The translations under genes were made by a program, and so were the position numbers. From Candidatus Poribacteria bacterium (GTDB lineage: Bacteria > Poribacteria > WGA-4E > WGA-3G): a DNA stretch of 64,000 nucleotides. The first letter of the stretch is position 1. Each line of letters starts with the position of its first letter. Below are positions 17,265 to 25,194 of the stretch, in pieces. The notes below the pieces were generated by a model, which worked only from the letters and a program-made list of their open reading frames with translations, was not told the DNA's origin and searched no databases. The DNA lies in contig JAPPBX010000102.1 of assembly GCA_026702755.1 (NCBI GenBank), positions 24,402 through 88,401 on the forward strand, read 5' to 3'.

Positions 17265-18962
17265 CTATTTGGTTTGATTGATGGATTCCTGAATGGAGAT
17301 TCGTGCTCGAAAGGCATTGATACCTCCTTTCTCACCGACCCAACCCCCGGTAGCCCTCAATTGAAAAACCTGTCCTTTGTCAAATTGATATGTGATTGTT
17401 CCTGTTTCACCGGGTTGAATCCCCCATGCCTGTGCAAGTATGCTCTCGGGTGTTTCTTCTGTGGGGGGATCGCTATTGCCATCAAACAGATCGAACGAAC
17501 CTACAGGGGCTGCGCGACCGACGTGAATATCAATGGTGAGTGTGCCACCGTTTTCAAACGCTGTGGCATCTATTTTAATAACGGTGTCATCTTGAGAACC
17601 TGCCACAGGTGCCTGAAAAGTGTCTAATACCTCTATTGAGGGTTGCGCACGATCAAGCACAACGTTCAGACTGCTTGATAAAGCGACAGGGTCTTTCTCG
17701 CCCAATCCGGGACGTTTTCCTTCCAATGATTCCACAAGGAACAACTGATAATGTTCTGCCTTCATGTACCACTCGTGCCTGGAGAGTTCGTTGACGGGTT
17801 GCCTGCCCATGATTCCAAGTTCAGGCGAGATAATCAAGCAATCTGTAGGTGAGTGTCTCTTCCACGCCCGAACGATTGTTTGGGGCAAAGGAAGCATTTC
17901 GTCAATACCTTTTGCATCGCGCAAACGTTTCATATCGGTATTGAGCACCCATGTGTTGACGAAATTTTCATTCAAGAATTTGATGTTCCCATCATCAGAG
18001 AGGGCAGTTGCCCTCAAACCTTTGCCACTCCCGCCACATGCTTCGTCATCAAGCGGACCATTTATTGAGATAACATGAATGAGCTTCTGTTGTGTCTTTG
18101 CTATTTCCAACGCTTCGTTTACCGATACCCAATTGATTTGTTGTGATTTATAAAAACGCAGTGTCAGGACACGTTTGGCTTCTGCTAAGGTTATTGCTTC
18201 AGAAAATTGAGTGTCTTGAATTATATTTTCCGTCCCCGTACGGAGTTCGATTTGTGGACAAAAGCCCATATCCGCACCAAAGGAGCGACCACCGGGACGA
18301 TGATAGCGGTTGACATCAAAATTGATTGTGCGTTTGGGAACGGACATCTTGAAGAAGGCAATTTTCCCTGCTGTCCGGTTGATAACAAGATTCCCAGTAA
18401 ATTGTGAGGGTGTGAACCAGCCGTTCTCTAACTTAAACTCTGCATGAATCCGCAATACGATATCCGCAAATTCAGCGTTATAAGCGCGCAGACACGCCCA
18501 TGCCCCGCGAGAGTCTCCCCAATTGAGGTGCATATCCAGATTGGGATTGGGATGAAGTTGTCTCAGCAATTCCAGTAATCCATCTTGTTCAATCTGCCAG
18601 ACTTCGCCAACAGAAACACTATTTCCTTTTTTTGTAAGATTTTCGTGAGGAGATCTCTTTAATTCCTGCCGAGACGGTTTTTCTCTTCCCTTCTGCAGGC
18701 GTGCTTCAGTCGGGAGAAATGCCTCAAACACCGAAGCAGGATGATGCTTTTCAGGTTCGGCGACTCGCAGATTCGCCAGTGCATCCCACGTCAGATGGAA
18801 GTTGTCTTGGGTGTACTCAATTGGGGCAATGAAACCCTTAATCAACACTTTGGCGTTGTGGTCAAGCGTGAGTGCAATTCTATTAGAGGTAGATGCCTCA
18901 TCCGCGAATCCATATTGTAAAGATAGGATAAAAATCAGACAACCGGTACCTAATGTTTTCAT
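17265..18962 (-). CDS. Exported thioredoxin-like protein, Gly at the selenocysteine position of its paralogues
   Basis: A 565-residue protein from ATG 18962 (a TTG at 18977 is also in frame). Signal peptide residues 1-20 end G-F-A-D. An N-terminal domain I do not recognise (about 25-285; motifs R-I-H-A-E-F and W-F-T-P-S-Q-F) is shared with the two selenoprotein candidates downstream. Residues about 290-430 look thioredoxin-like: a beta strand (L-I-H-V-I-S-I-N), then D-E-A-C-G-G-S-G-K-G-L-R, F-V-N-T-W-V-L-N-T-D, and a strand pair at L-I-I-S-P-E-L-G-I-M-G. Where the paralogues have in-frame TGA this gene has GGC (18033-18035). The last ~115 residues form a beta domain (I-E-V-L-D-x-F to A-F-R-A-R-I-S-I) also fused to the upstream sigma factor. 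Compared with the 23167 protein it has a ~25-residue insert near residue 90. It probably acts outside the cytoplasm; its redox activity may be lost. Confidence 0.82.
   Translation of the reverse strand: MKTLGTGCLIFILSLQYGFADEASTSNRIALTLDHNAKVLIKGFIAPIEYTQDNFHLTWDALANLRVAEPEKHHPASVFEAFLPTEARLQKGREKPSRQELKRSPHENLTKKGNSVSVGEVWQIEQDGLLELLRQLHPNPNLDMHLNWGDSRGAWACLRAYNAEFADIVLRIHAEFKLENGWFTPSQFTGNLVINRTAGKIAFFKMSVPKRTINFDVNRYHRPGGRSFGADMGFCPQIELRTGTENIIQDTQFSEAITLAEAKRVLTLRFYKSQQINWVSVNEALEIAKTQQKLIHVISINGPLDDEACGGSGKGLRATALSDDGNIKFLNENFVNTWVLNTDMKRLRDAKGIDEMLPLPQTIVRAWKRHSPTDCLIISPELGIMGRQPVNELSRHEWYMKAEHYQLFLVESLEGKRPGLGEKDPVALSSSLNVVLDRAQPSIEVLDTFQAPVAGSQDDTVIKIDATAFENGGTLTIDIHVGRAAPVGSFDLFDGNSDPPTEETPESILAQAWGIQPGETGTITYQFDKGQVFQLRATGGWVGEKGGINAFRARISIQESINQTK
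18000..18015 (-). other. SECIS-position hairpin without the GU loop
   Basis: GAGGGC/GCCCTC stem with loop AACT, 17 bases after the GGC that replaces the TGA codon. The stem matches the hairpins at 22047-22062 and 23800-23815, but the loop lacks the GU present in both. Confidence 0.5.
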
Positions 18963-19007
18963 TTTAAAATATCCCAAAAAAGATTGAATAGGATTTACAC
19001 ACCCTTT

Positions 19008-19034
19008 GCTGGCGAGGTTTCAAACCTCGCCAGC
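19008..19034. repeat. 27-bp perfect palindrome
   Basis: A 13+1+13 inverted repeat (GCTGGCGAGGTTT and complement) in the 86-99 base gap between the sigma gene 19064 and the thioredoxin-like gene. It could fold in the mRNA and separate expression of the two genes. Confidence 0.85.
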
Positions 19035-19063
19035 GTTGGGTAGCAAGTGTATCTGTTCGAGAT

Positions 19064-20386
19064 TTACCGAATGGAAATTCGTGCGTGAAAAGCATTGATG
19101 CTCCCTTTCTCACTGAACCAATCGCCAGTAGCACCCAATTGAAAGACTTTGCCTTGATTGAATCGATAAGCGATTATCCCTGTTCCACCGGGCGGAATTC
19201 CCCATTCATGTGCGAGTCTGTTGTTGGGTATGCCTTCTGTAGGCAGCTCACTGGTCCCATTGAACAGATCAAACGAGCCAGATGCTTTGCCGCTACCGAC
19301 TCGGATATCAATGGTTAGCATACCACCGTCTTCAAACGCGGTAGCATCAATTTTTACAACGGTATAATCCTGATGCTCTCTTTCCGGCGTCCGAAAAAAG
19401 TCTAAGACCTCTGTTTGAATCTGTTGTATCTCTTCTATTTCTGCTTTTGTCTCTTGCGTTTGCGCACCTATTACTCGGAGGCTGTCTACTTGTGGATTGG
19501 ATCTACTATTTTTACCCGATGTGTCTATCTTACCCAGTTGTGTTCGCACAGCAGGTTTCGCCTTGATAATGGGTTTCGCTGTTGCCTCCACAATGTCAAC
19601 CTTTATAGCAGAGACTGCTTCCAAACTATAGGGTTGTTGGAAATGGGATAGATATTTATTGCTTATTCCGAGAGTGAGTGTCGCCAAAATAGCGACTGAC
19701 GCGGCTATCGCCCATGGCACTATGGGTTTGCCGTTTGAAGAAGGAACAGGTTTGATGCGGTTGGCTTCTCGTATAATGTTCTCGGTTAAATTGCTGGGCA
19801 ATTGTACGCTACTGAGCACTTCACTAATCAAAATTTCTTCGCCGCGTGCCTGTAAACGCTTTCGCGCACGGCTAAGCCGACTCTTAATTGTGTTCGCCGA
19901 TACACCCAAAAATTTGCTAATATCCTTCACTTTCATTTCACCAAGATAATGGAGCGTCACCACCGTCCGTTCGCTCTCCGGCAGTCTTTCCAGAAGTCTT
20001 TTGACGATTTTATGCCGTTGTTCAGTCGTTTCCAGGTCGAGTTGTTCCGATACATGATGTGTATAAGAGGCTTCTTCTATTTCTTCCACGGGTGTGTCTT
20101 CCAGTGATTGCATCATGTATCTGTTTCTTTGAATCCAATTAATACAAAGTCGGTCTACAATGACATAAAGCCATCCAGAAAACTGATTGGGATTCTTTAG
20201 TGTTGAGAGGCTTTTATAGACTCGAAGGAAGGCATCTTGCGTAATTTCTTCAGCAAGGTGAAAGTCCCCAAGTTTGCGCCACGCCAGGGCGTGAACGCTT
20301 TTCTGATGTTTTCGGACTAATGCACCGAATGCCTCTTCGTCCCCGGACAAAATTTTATGAATTAGTTGAACATCGTTTTCTTCCAT
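19064..20386 (-). CDS. ECF sigma factor fused to a transmembrane helix and an exported beta domain
   Basis: A 440-residue protein. Sigma region 2 is at about 7-85 (A-F-G-A-L-V-R-K-H, I-T-Q-D-A-F-L-R-V-Y-K-S, F-S-G-W-L-Y). Region 4 is at about 130-185 (L-P-E-S-E-R-T-V-V-T-L-H-Y-L, S-A-N-T-I-K-S-R-L-S-R-A-R-K-R-L). A single hydrophobic helix lies at 221-243, followed by a linker, then residues 325-440, a beta domain closely similar to the C-termini of the 17265 and 20997 proteins (A-T-A-F-E-D-G-G-M-L-T-I-D-I; W-F-S-E-K-G). With the sigma part in the cytoplasm, the C-terminal domain would face the periplasm. AAGGAAG precedes ATG 20386, and the gene follows the 20400 membrane protein by 13 bases. 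No separate anti-sigma is seen; the fused segment may be the sensor. Confidence 0.9.
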   Translation of the reverse strand: MEENDVQLIHKILSGDEEAFGALVRKHQKSVHALAWRKLGDFHLAEEITQDAFLRVYKSLSTLKNPNQFSGWLYVIVDRLCINWIQRNRYMMQSLEDTPVEEIEEASYTHHVSEQLDLETTEQRHKIVKRLLERLPESERTVVTLHYLGEMKVKDISKFLGVSANTIKSRLSRARKRLQARGEEILISEVLSSVQLPSNLTENIIREANRIKPVPSSNGKPIVPWAIAASVAILATLTLGISNKYLSHFQQPYSLEAVSAIKVDIVEATAKPIIKAKPAVRTQLGKIDTSGKNSRSNPQVDSLRVIGAQTQETKAEIEEIQQIQTEVLDFFRTPEREHQDYTVVKIDATAFEDGGMLTIDIRVGSGKASGSFDLFNGTSELPTEGIPNNRLAHEWGIPPGGTGIIAYRFNQGKVFQLGATGDWFSEKGSINAFHARISIR

Positions 20387-20399
20387 CGGAATACTTCCT

Positions 20400-20774
20400 T
20401 TATGCTTTGGGTTCTTCTACCTGTTCGGGTTGAGGGTTGCGGAATTTTCCCAGTCGCCACTCTCTATAAACGAGGAAACCACCAAGCAAACATAAGCAGC
20501 TGTATAGCAAGGGTTTTACCAGGGCAACACTCATTAGGAAATCTCCGATATTCATATTCTGCACTCGCTCACCGGTTATTTCACTCGCTATCCATCGATC
20601 CATATATAAACCAAGGACTTGTTCAAAAATCGAATTAAACATTCCACTGGTAAGGAGTATCGCGCTAATGAGTATCAACCCCTTTGACCTCGTCCGAAGA
20701 CATAAAACCACCAGTAGCACTGCAAGTGCCAACCATACAATAATATTCAGACCGTAAAAAACGCTATTAAACAT
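20400..20774 (-). CDS. Small membrane protein upstream of the fused sigma factor
   Basis: A 124-residue protein with three predicted transmembrane helices (about residues 5-24, 30-50 and 80-102) and a charged C-terminal tail (P-Q-P-E-Q-V-E-E-P-K-A). The frame extends to 20807, but ATG 20774 has GGAGG nine bases upstream and is preferred. It is not recognised as a known family. Its stop is 13 bases from the sigma factor start, so it could modulate or anchor the membrane-tethered sigma factor; this is context only. Confidence 0.7.
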   Translation of the reverse strand: MFNSVFYGLNIIVWLALAVLLVVLCLRTRSKGLILISAILLTSGMFNSIFEQVLGLYMDRWIASEITGERVQNMNIGDFLMSVALVKPLLYSCLCLLGGFLVYREWRLGKFRNPQPEQVEEPKA

Positions 20775-20795
20775 CGTCAGAACCTCCAACGAGAT

Positions 20796-20859
20796 AGCGA
20801 AACCCAACGCAAACCTGCCATGTTTGTAGCGTTTGACCTAAAGAACGTTGGGTTTCGCT
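20796..20859. repeat. Inverted repeat upstream of the small membrane gene
   Basis: Perfect 14-base arms (20796-20809 and 20846-20859; AGCGAAACCCAACG and complement) around a 36-base loop. CAACCTACGG-type sequence follows at about 20940. It covers the expected promoter region of the 20774 gene. It could be an operator or another dispersed element. Confidence 0.65.
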
Positions 20860-20996
20860 GGATTTCTCTATGCATACGCGGGTATATCAGATTTGATGTA
20901 TTTTGAAATATCTACCTTTGATTTTCAATCCCGCTCAACCCAACCTACGGACCTCTAACAGGATAGCAGCGGGAGAATTCAATTTTGAAATTTGAA

Positions 20997-22976
20997 TCAC
21001 TTGGCATCATAAATGCGCCAGATACCTTCCACTTTTCGCATCTTAACAGGTACTTCCGGCGGCTGCGCCGTCGGTACTCTTAATCGGAAGTGGAATTCAT
21101 CACCCACATATTCGCTGCTTACAATCTCCATCTGACTCAACATTTGACGTATCTGAGGACGCATATCCTCTGGCATATCCTCAAAATCACTTTCAAATGT
21201 CTCTCTGGCATCTCCTGTAAGCATCGAGCGTATTGTCTCTGAATCAAGATTTTTAAATGCTTCCACGAAAGTGTTCATTACATCTTCCGGAGATTGCCCC
21301 GTGCGCGCTGATGACACTTTTCTCGGCTCTGAATTCGGTTCGACAGAGATTTTTGCCCAAAAAGCGTTGACCAACCCTTTCTCGCTGAACCAACTGCCAG
21401 TACCCCCCAACTTAAAGAGCTGCCCTCGGTCAAAAGGGTGAACGATTTGTTCACTCATGCCCGGCTCAATATCCCACGCAGAAGCCAACGCATTATCAGG
21501 TACACCTGTTGTGGGAAGTTCCGTATCTCCGGCGAATAGATCGAACGAACCCTGCCCTTCGCCATTGCCCACCCAGATATCAATGGTGAGTTTACCACCG
21601 TCTTCAAACGGTGTGGTGTCAATCTCAACGGTTGTGTAATCCTGATTACCCCGGCCGGGCGCGCGAAAAATGTTCAGGATCTCCATTGAGGGTCGCTGAG
21701 CGTTGAGTGCGACGTGTCGACTACTACTCGGTCCGCGGTGTTTCCCAAGTGCCGCCAAAGCATCCTTTAGAAATGTTTCATACTTTTTCACGTCAATATT
21801 GGACTCGCCCGGTTTGCGATAGGGTAAATGACTTATCAACTCTAACTCGGGTGAGAGTATAAAAGTGTTTACCGAGCGACCTACCTTGTGTTGTACCACA
21901 GCCTCTTCAAGTGTTGTAGAAATCGTGCTTGCCAATCTACTTACCGGTTCACCCTTCGTCCCGCTCTGAAATTCAGGAAGGTCCCCTAAAAGTACGAATA
22001 CATTGACAAATTGTTCGTTGAGAAGTCCTATAATTTTTGAATTGGAGAGGACACCTGCCCTCAAAGATTTGCCGCTCCCTCAGCACGATTCATCATCAAA
22101 TACACCCCATGTCATCAGCACATGAATAGGGCGATCCTTCGCTTGTGCCTGTGCAACAACCTCTTCAATAGGGAACCTCTTGATCTCGGCAGACTTGTAG
22201 AAGGCAGCCGCCAACATCGCCTTCGTCTCTTCTTCTGTAATGGCAGTCTCCCAGACAATATCACTCTGATCATCTGCGTTCTGTCCGATAAGTTCCATGC
22301 GTGGGACGAAAACCATATCCGCTGCGTTAAAGGCGTTGATGTCAACATTGGTATTGCGAGAAGGGAGATAGAGCCAAAATTCTCGAATTGTCCCATTGTT
22401 CCGATTCAGCACCAATCGTCCAGTAAATTGTGCCGGTGTAAAGTAAGCAGGAGCGTCCTTATCCAAGAGGAATTCCGCATGAACTCTGAAAACAATTTCT
22501 GCATAATCGGACGATAGTGCCCGTAGACACGCGAAGCCACCGTCCGACTCCATACCACTTACGGCTCTACGATGATCTGCTGTCGTATACCAGCCACCCG
22601 GATTTAAATGCATTTCAGCAGTTGCCCCGGGGTGAAATTGACGAAGAAAGGGGACAATCTTGTTAACATCAAGTTCCCATAGGTCTCCGACGGTAACATC
22701 TCCGTTGGGGAAAAAGGCTGTGAAAGCGTCTGCTTTATATTCCTGACTTGGATGCGCCGGTGAAAGGTTGTTGAAGATGGCTGCATTTTCCGGTGAGTAA
22801 TTGGACAGACCCAATGCTGAATCTGCAATAGGTTCCCAATAGGCACGCACTTGTAAAGTTGCCTTCTCATCCAATGTATTCTCCATGTTTATCTTATTAG
22901 CGGCACTTTGAAGGGTTAAGTTCAACCCTAAAACCCATATTACTAATATTGAGACAATCAACCAATTCCTTTTCAT
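20997..22976 (-). CDS. Candidate selenoprotein: exported thioredoxin-like protein with C-U-G-S-G-K motif
   Basis: Read through the in-frame TGA at 22080-22082, this is a 659-residue protein in one continuous frame (1980 bases). GGAG precedes ATG 22976. Residues 1-26 are a signal peptide. Residues 30-270 are the family's unrecognised N-terminal domain (H-A-E-F, Y-F-T-P-A-Q-F, F-V-P-R-M-E-L). The thioredoxin-like domain runs about 270-400, with D-D-E-S-C-U-G-S-G-K-S-L-R and Sec as residue 299. A beta domain shared with the 19064 sigma factor covers about 431-547, and an NTF2-like domain about 561-659 (V-M-N-T-F-V-E-A-F-K-N-L-D). The Sec aligns with the first Cys of a C-x-x-C-K motif, with a Cys just before it. 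Without recoding, the protein would break in the middle of its active site. A hairpin follows at 22047-22062. The redox partner is unknown. Confidence 0.82.
22047..22062 (-). other. Candidate bacterial SECIS hairpin, first selenoprotein gene
   Basis: In the mRNA, GAGGGC pairs with GUCCUC (one G-U pair) around the loop AGGU, starting 17 bases after the UGA. Bacterial SECIS elements lie just downstream of UGA, within the coding sequence, and usually show GU in the apical loop, as here. Folding has not been computed. Confidence 0.55.
22080..22082 (-). other. In-frame TGA, probable selenocysteine codon
   Basis: It follows a Cys codon (TGC) and precedes G-S-G-K-S-L-R. The same TGA occurs at the equivalent codon in the 23167-24672 paralogue. 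No other stop interrupts either frame. Confidence 0.82.
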
Positions 22977-23045
22977 TATTAACTCCTGGATTTGATTTAT
23001 CGTGAATGATGAACATAGATGGAGATTTCAAGCTAAATAGACATA

Positions 23046-23062
23046 GCACTCCGCTGGAGTGC
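23046..23062. repeat. GCACTCC palindrome
   Basis: GCACTCC-GCT-GGAGTGC in the spacer between the two selenoprotein candidates. The same 17 bases occur at 34429-34445. Confidence 0.7.
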
Positions 23063-23166
23063 GGTCGCGCGGAGATTATGAAAGTGCTTGTTCGCCTGCT
23101 GTATCCTTTTTAGAGGGAGAATGTCTAACAGGATAGCAGCAGGAAAACTAAATTTTGAAATTTGAA

Positions 23167-24672
23167 TCACTTGACATCATAAATGAACCACACGCCCTCC
23201 ACTTTTCGCATCTTAAAAGATTTCTCCGGCGACTGCGGCAGTCTTAATCGGAAGTGGAATTCATCATCTACATATTCGCTGCTCAAAACCTCCATCTGAC
23301 TTAACATTTGACGCATCTGGGTACGCACATCTTCTGGCAAATTTTCAGTATTCATTCCAAATGCTTCTCTGGCATCCTCTGTAAGCATCGGAAGCATTTT
23401 CTCTGAGTCAAGATTCTTAAATGCTTCCACGAAAGCGTTCATTACATTTTCCGCTGAGGTTCGCTGAACGTCGAGAACGTTGAGAGCGACATGTCGAGTA
23501 CTACCTAATCCGGGGCGTTTCCCTTCTAACGATTCCACGAGAAACCGACGGTAAGCCTCCTCCATGTTATTTATCGCATTGAATAGTTCATTGACCGGTT
23601 GCCGTCCCATCAGTTCCAGGTCTGGCGATATTACCAAGCAATCTACTGGAGAATGCCGCTTCCACCCACTAATAATTGTTCGCGCCAAAGGCTGCATTCC
23701 GTCAATTCCCTTCGCTTCACGTAATCTTTTCATATCAGTGTTCAGCACCCAAGTATTGACAAATTTTTCGTTTAGCGATTCGATGATTCGGTCATTGGAG
23801 AGGACAACTGCCCTCAAGGTTTTTCCGCTCCCTCAGCACGCCTCGTCGGTGAGCGGTCCATTGATCGAAACCACATGAATCGGCCGTTGTAGCGACTTTG
23901 CTATCTCTAACGCTTTGTCCATTGCTACCCATTCGATTTGTTCCGACTTGTAGAAACGGTGTATCAGCCTACGTTCCGCCTCTTCCTGGGTGATGGCTTC
24001 GGTGAATTGCGTGTCTGACGTGATAGCCTCTGTACCCGCAAGAAGTCCTATTTGGGGACAGAAGCCGGCATCCGTACCGTAGGAGGAACTGTTCTTGTGT
24101 TGCCGGTTCACATCGAAGTTGAGTGTGCCTTCAGGGACGGACATCTCAAAGAAGGCGACCTTAGCCTCGGCACGGTTGATAACCAAACGCCCAGCAAACT
24201 GGGACGGGGTGAACCAACCGTCCTCTAAAGCAAATTCTGCATGAATGCGAAACACAATTTCGGCAAAGAGATCATTGTAAGCGCGAAGCGTTGCCCATAA
24301 TCCTGATGAATCCACAGGACTGTGCATCTCCACGTATGGGTTGGGGTGAAGTTGCTTCAGCAATTCCAGAACGCCCTCCGGTTTAACTTGCCACAGTTCG
24401 CCAACGGAAACAGGTTGATGCGGCAGAAATGCGTGGAAAACAGACGCTGCATATCGCTTTTCTGGCTCGGCGACTTTCAAGTTCGCTAATGTGTCCCAAT
24501 TCAGATGAAAGTTGTCTACTGTAAACTCAATCGGGGCAATGAAGCCTTTGACAGAGACTTCTGACATGCTATCAAGGTTAAGTGTGATTTTGTTAGGTAT
24601 GGCGTTCTCATCAGCGTTGAGTTGTCCACTCATCATCACCAGAATGAGAAGTCCAATCGTTAAAGTTTTCAT
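23167..24672 (-). CDS. Candidate selenoprotein: second thioredoxin-like paralogue with C-U-G-S-G-K motif
   Basis: Read through the in-frame TGA at 23833-23835, this gives a 501-residue protein in one frame (1506 bases). AAGGAG precedes ATG 24672. Residues 1-21 are a signal peptide (ending L-N-A-D). The family N-terminal domain covers about 25-245 (R-I-H-A-E-F, W-F-T-P-S-Q-F, F-C-P-Q-I-G-L). The thioredoxin-like domain covers about 250-385, with D-E-A-C-U-G-S-G-K-T-L-R and Sec as residue 280. An NTF2-like C-terminal domain (about 405-501) matches the end of the 20997 protein. It lacks the beta domain that the 20997 and 17265 proteins carry. An ECF-like promoter lies 120-155 bases upstream (24794-24825). 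It is presumably exported and involved in thiol or peroxide chemistry; the substrate is unknown. Confidence 0.82.
23800..23815 (-). other. Candidate bacterial SECIS hairpin, second selenoprotein gene
   Basis: Same GAGGGC/GUCCUC stem at the same 17-base distance after the UGA, with loop AGUU, which keeps a GU. Confidence 0.5.
23833..23835 (-). other. In-frame TGA, probable selenocysteine codon
   Basis: It follows TGC (Cys) and precedes G-S-G-K-T-L-R, at the same alignment position as the TGA at 22080-22082. Confidence 0.82.
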
Positions 24673-24793
24673 TTTTAATCTCCTTAGTCATAATTAACAT
24701 TCTACACTAACAGCACTTATATAAAAAGTTGTTGCTTACATAGATTTTATAGTAAAGCCCAAAATTATCTGTGGGAGTTCATTACCCTTTATA

Positions 24794-24825
24794 ATTAAAG
24801 ACCCAGTTTTGCGCAAAAAGGTTGC
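24794..24825 (-). promoter_or_regulatory. ECF-like promoter ahead of the second selenoprotein gene
   Basis: On the minus strand it reads ATGCAACCTTTTTGCG then GTCTTTAAT, with 17 bases between GCAACC and GTC. This matches the -35/-10 pattern at 13641-13680. It lies 120-155 bases before ATG 24672. Confidence 0.5.
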
Positions 24826-24918
24826 ATAATGTTAAAAAATGGGAAAATTTCAATTTTATTGGGGCGGGAGCTCGTTCCTAAAGAAAGATGGGAGGCGGCG
24901 CAGATACATCAACGGAAT

Positions 24919-24939
24919 GGCGAGGTTATAAACCTCGCC
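24919..24939. repeat. GGCGAGGTT palindromic element
   Basis: GGCGAGGTT-ATA-AACCTCGCC followed by AGCGGCGGTGAGGG, the same right flank as the 4580 and 36354 copies. Confidence 0.8.
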
Positions 24940-25194
24940 AGCGGCGGTGAGGGTATTTTGGCAATGTAATACTAAGGAACGGATTTAGTCTAATCCCAGA
25001 CTATAGTGACCTCTAAAAATAATGAAACACATTTTGGAAGGCGGACGAGGAAACCTCGCCCCTACGAACCGGCTTCTGTTAAAGATGAAGTGTCTATTTA
25101 ATTGTTGGTTTTACTATAAATCCAGTATTTCTGCGTATTTTCGTCGTTTACTAACCGACTGTCAACATATTTCGGATTTTACTATAGCCTGCTT

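Larger units (their letters stand above)
24673..25194. other. Spacer with promoter motif and repeats
   Basis: No gene is seen. It holds a minus-strand ECF-like promoter motif (24794-24825), a GGCGAGGTT palindrome (24919-24939) with the AGCGGCGGTG flank, half of a GCGAGGT...ACCTCGCCCC element (about 25043-25065) followed by TACGAACCGGCTT (also seen at 6411-6423), and a GATTTTACTATA motif also present near 4650. Confidence 0.7.

Noticed and set aside
22064..22082. The TGA as a frameshift or pseudogene break, with the downstream part a separate gene starting at TTG 22064
   Set aside because: The frame is unchanged across the TGA, no ribosome-binding site precedes 22064, the break would fall inside the active site, and the paralogue has the same TGA.
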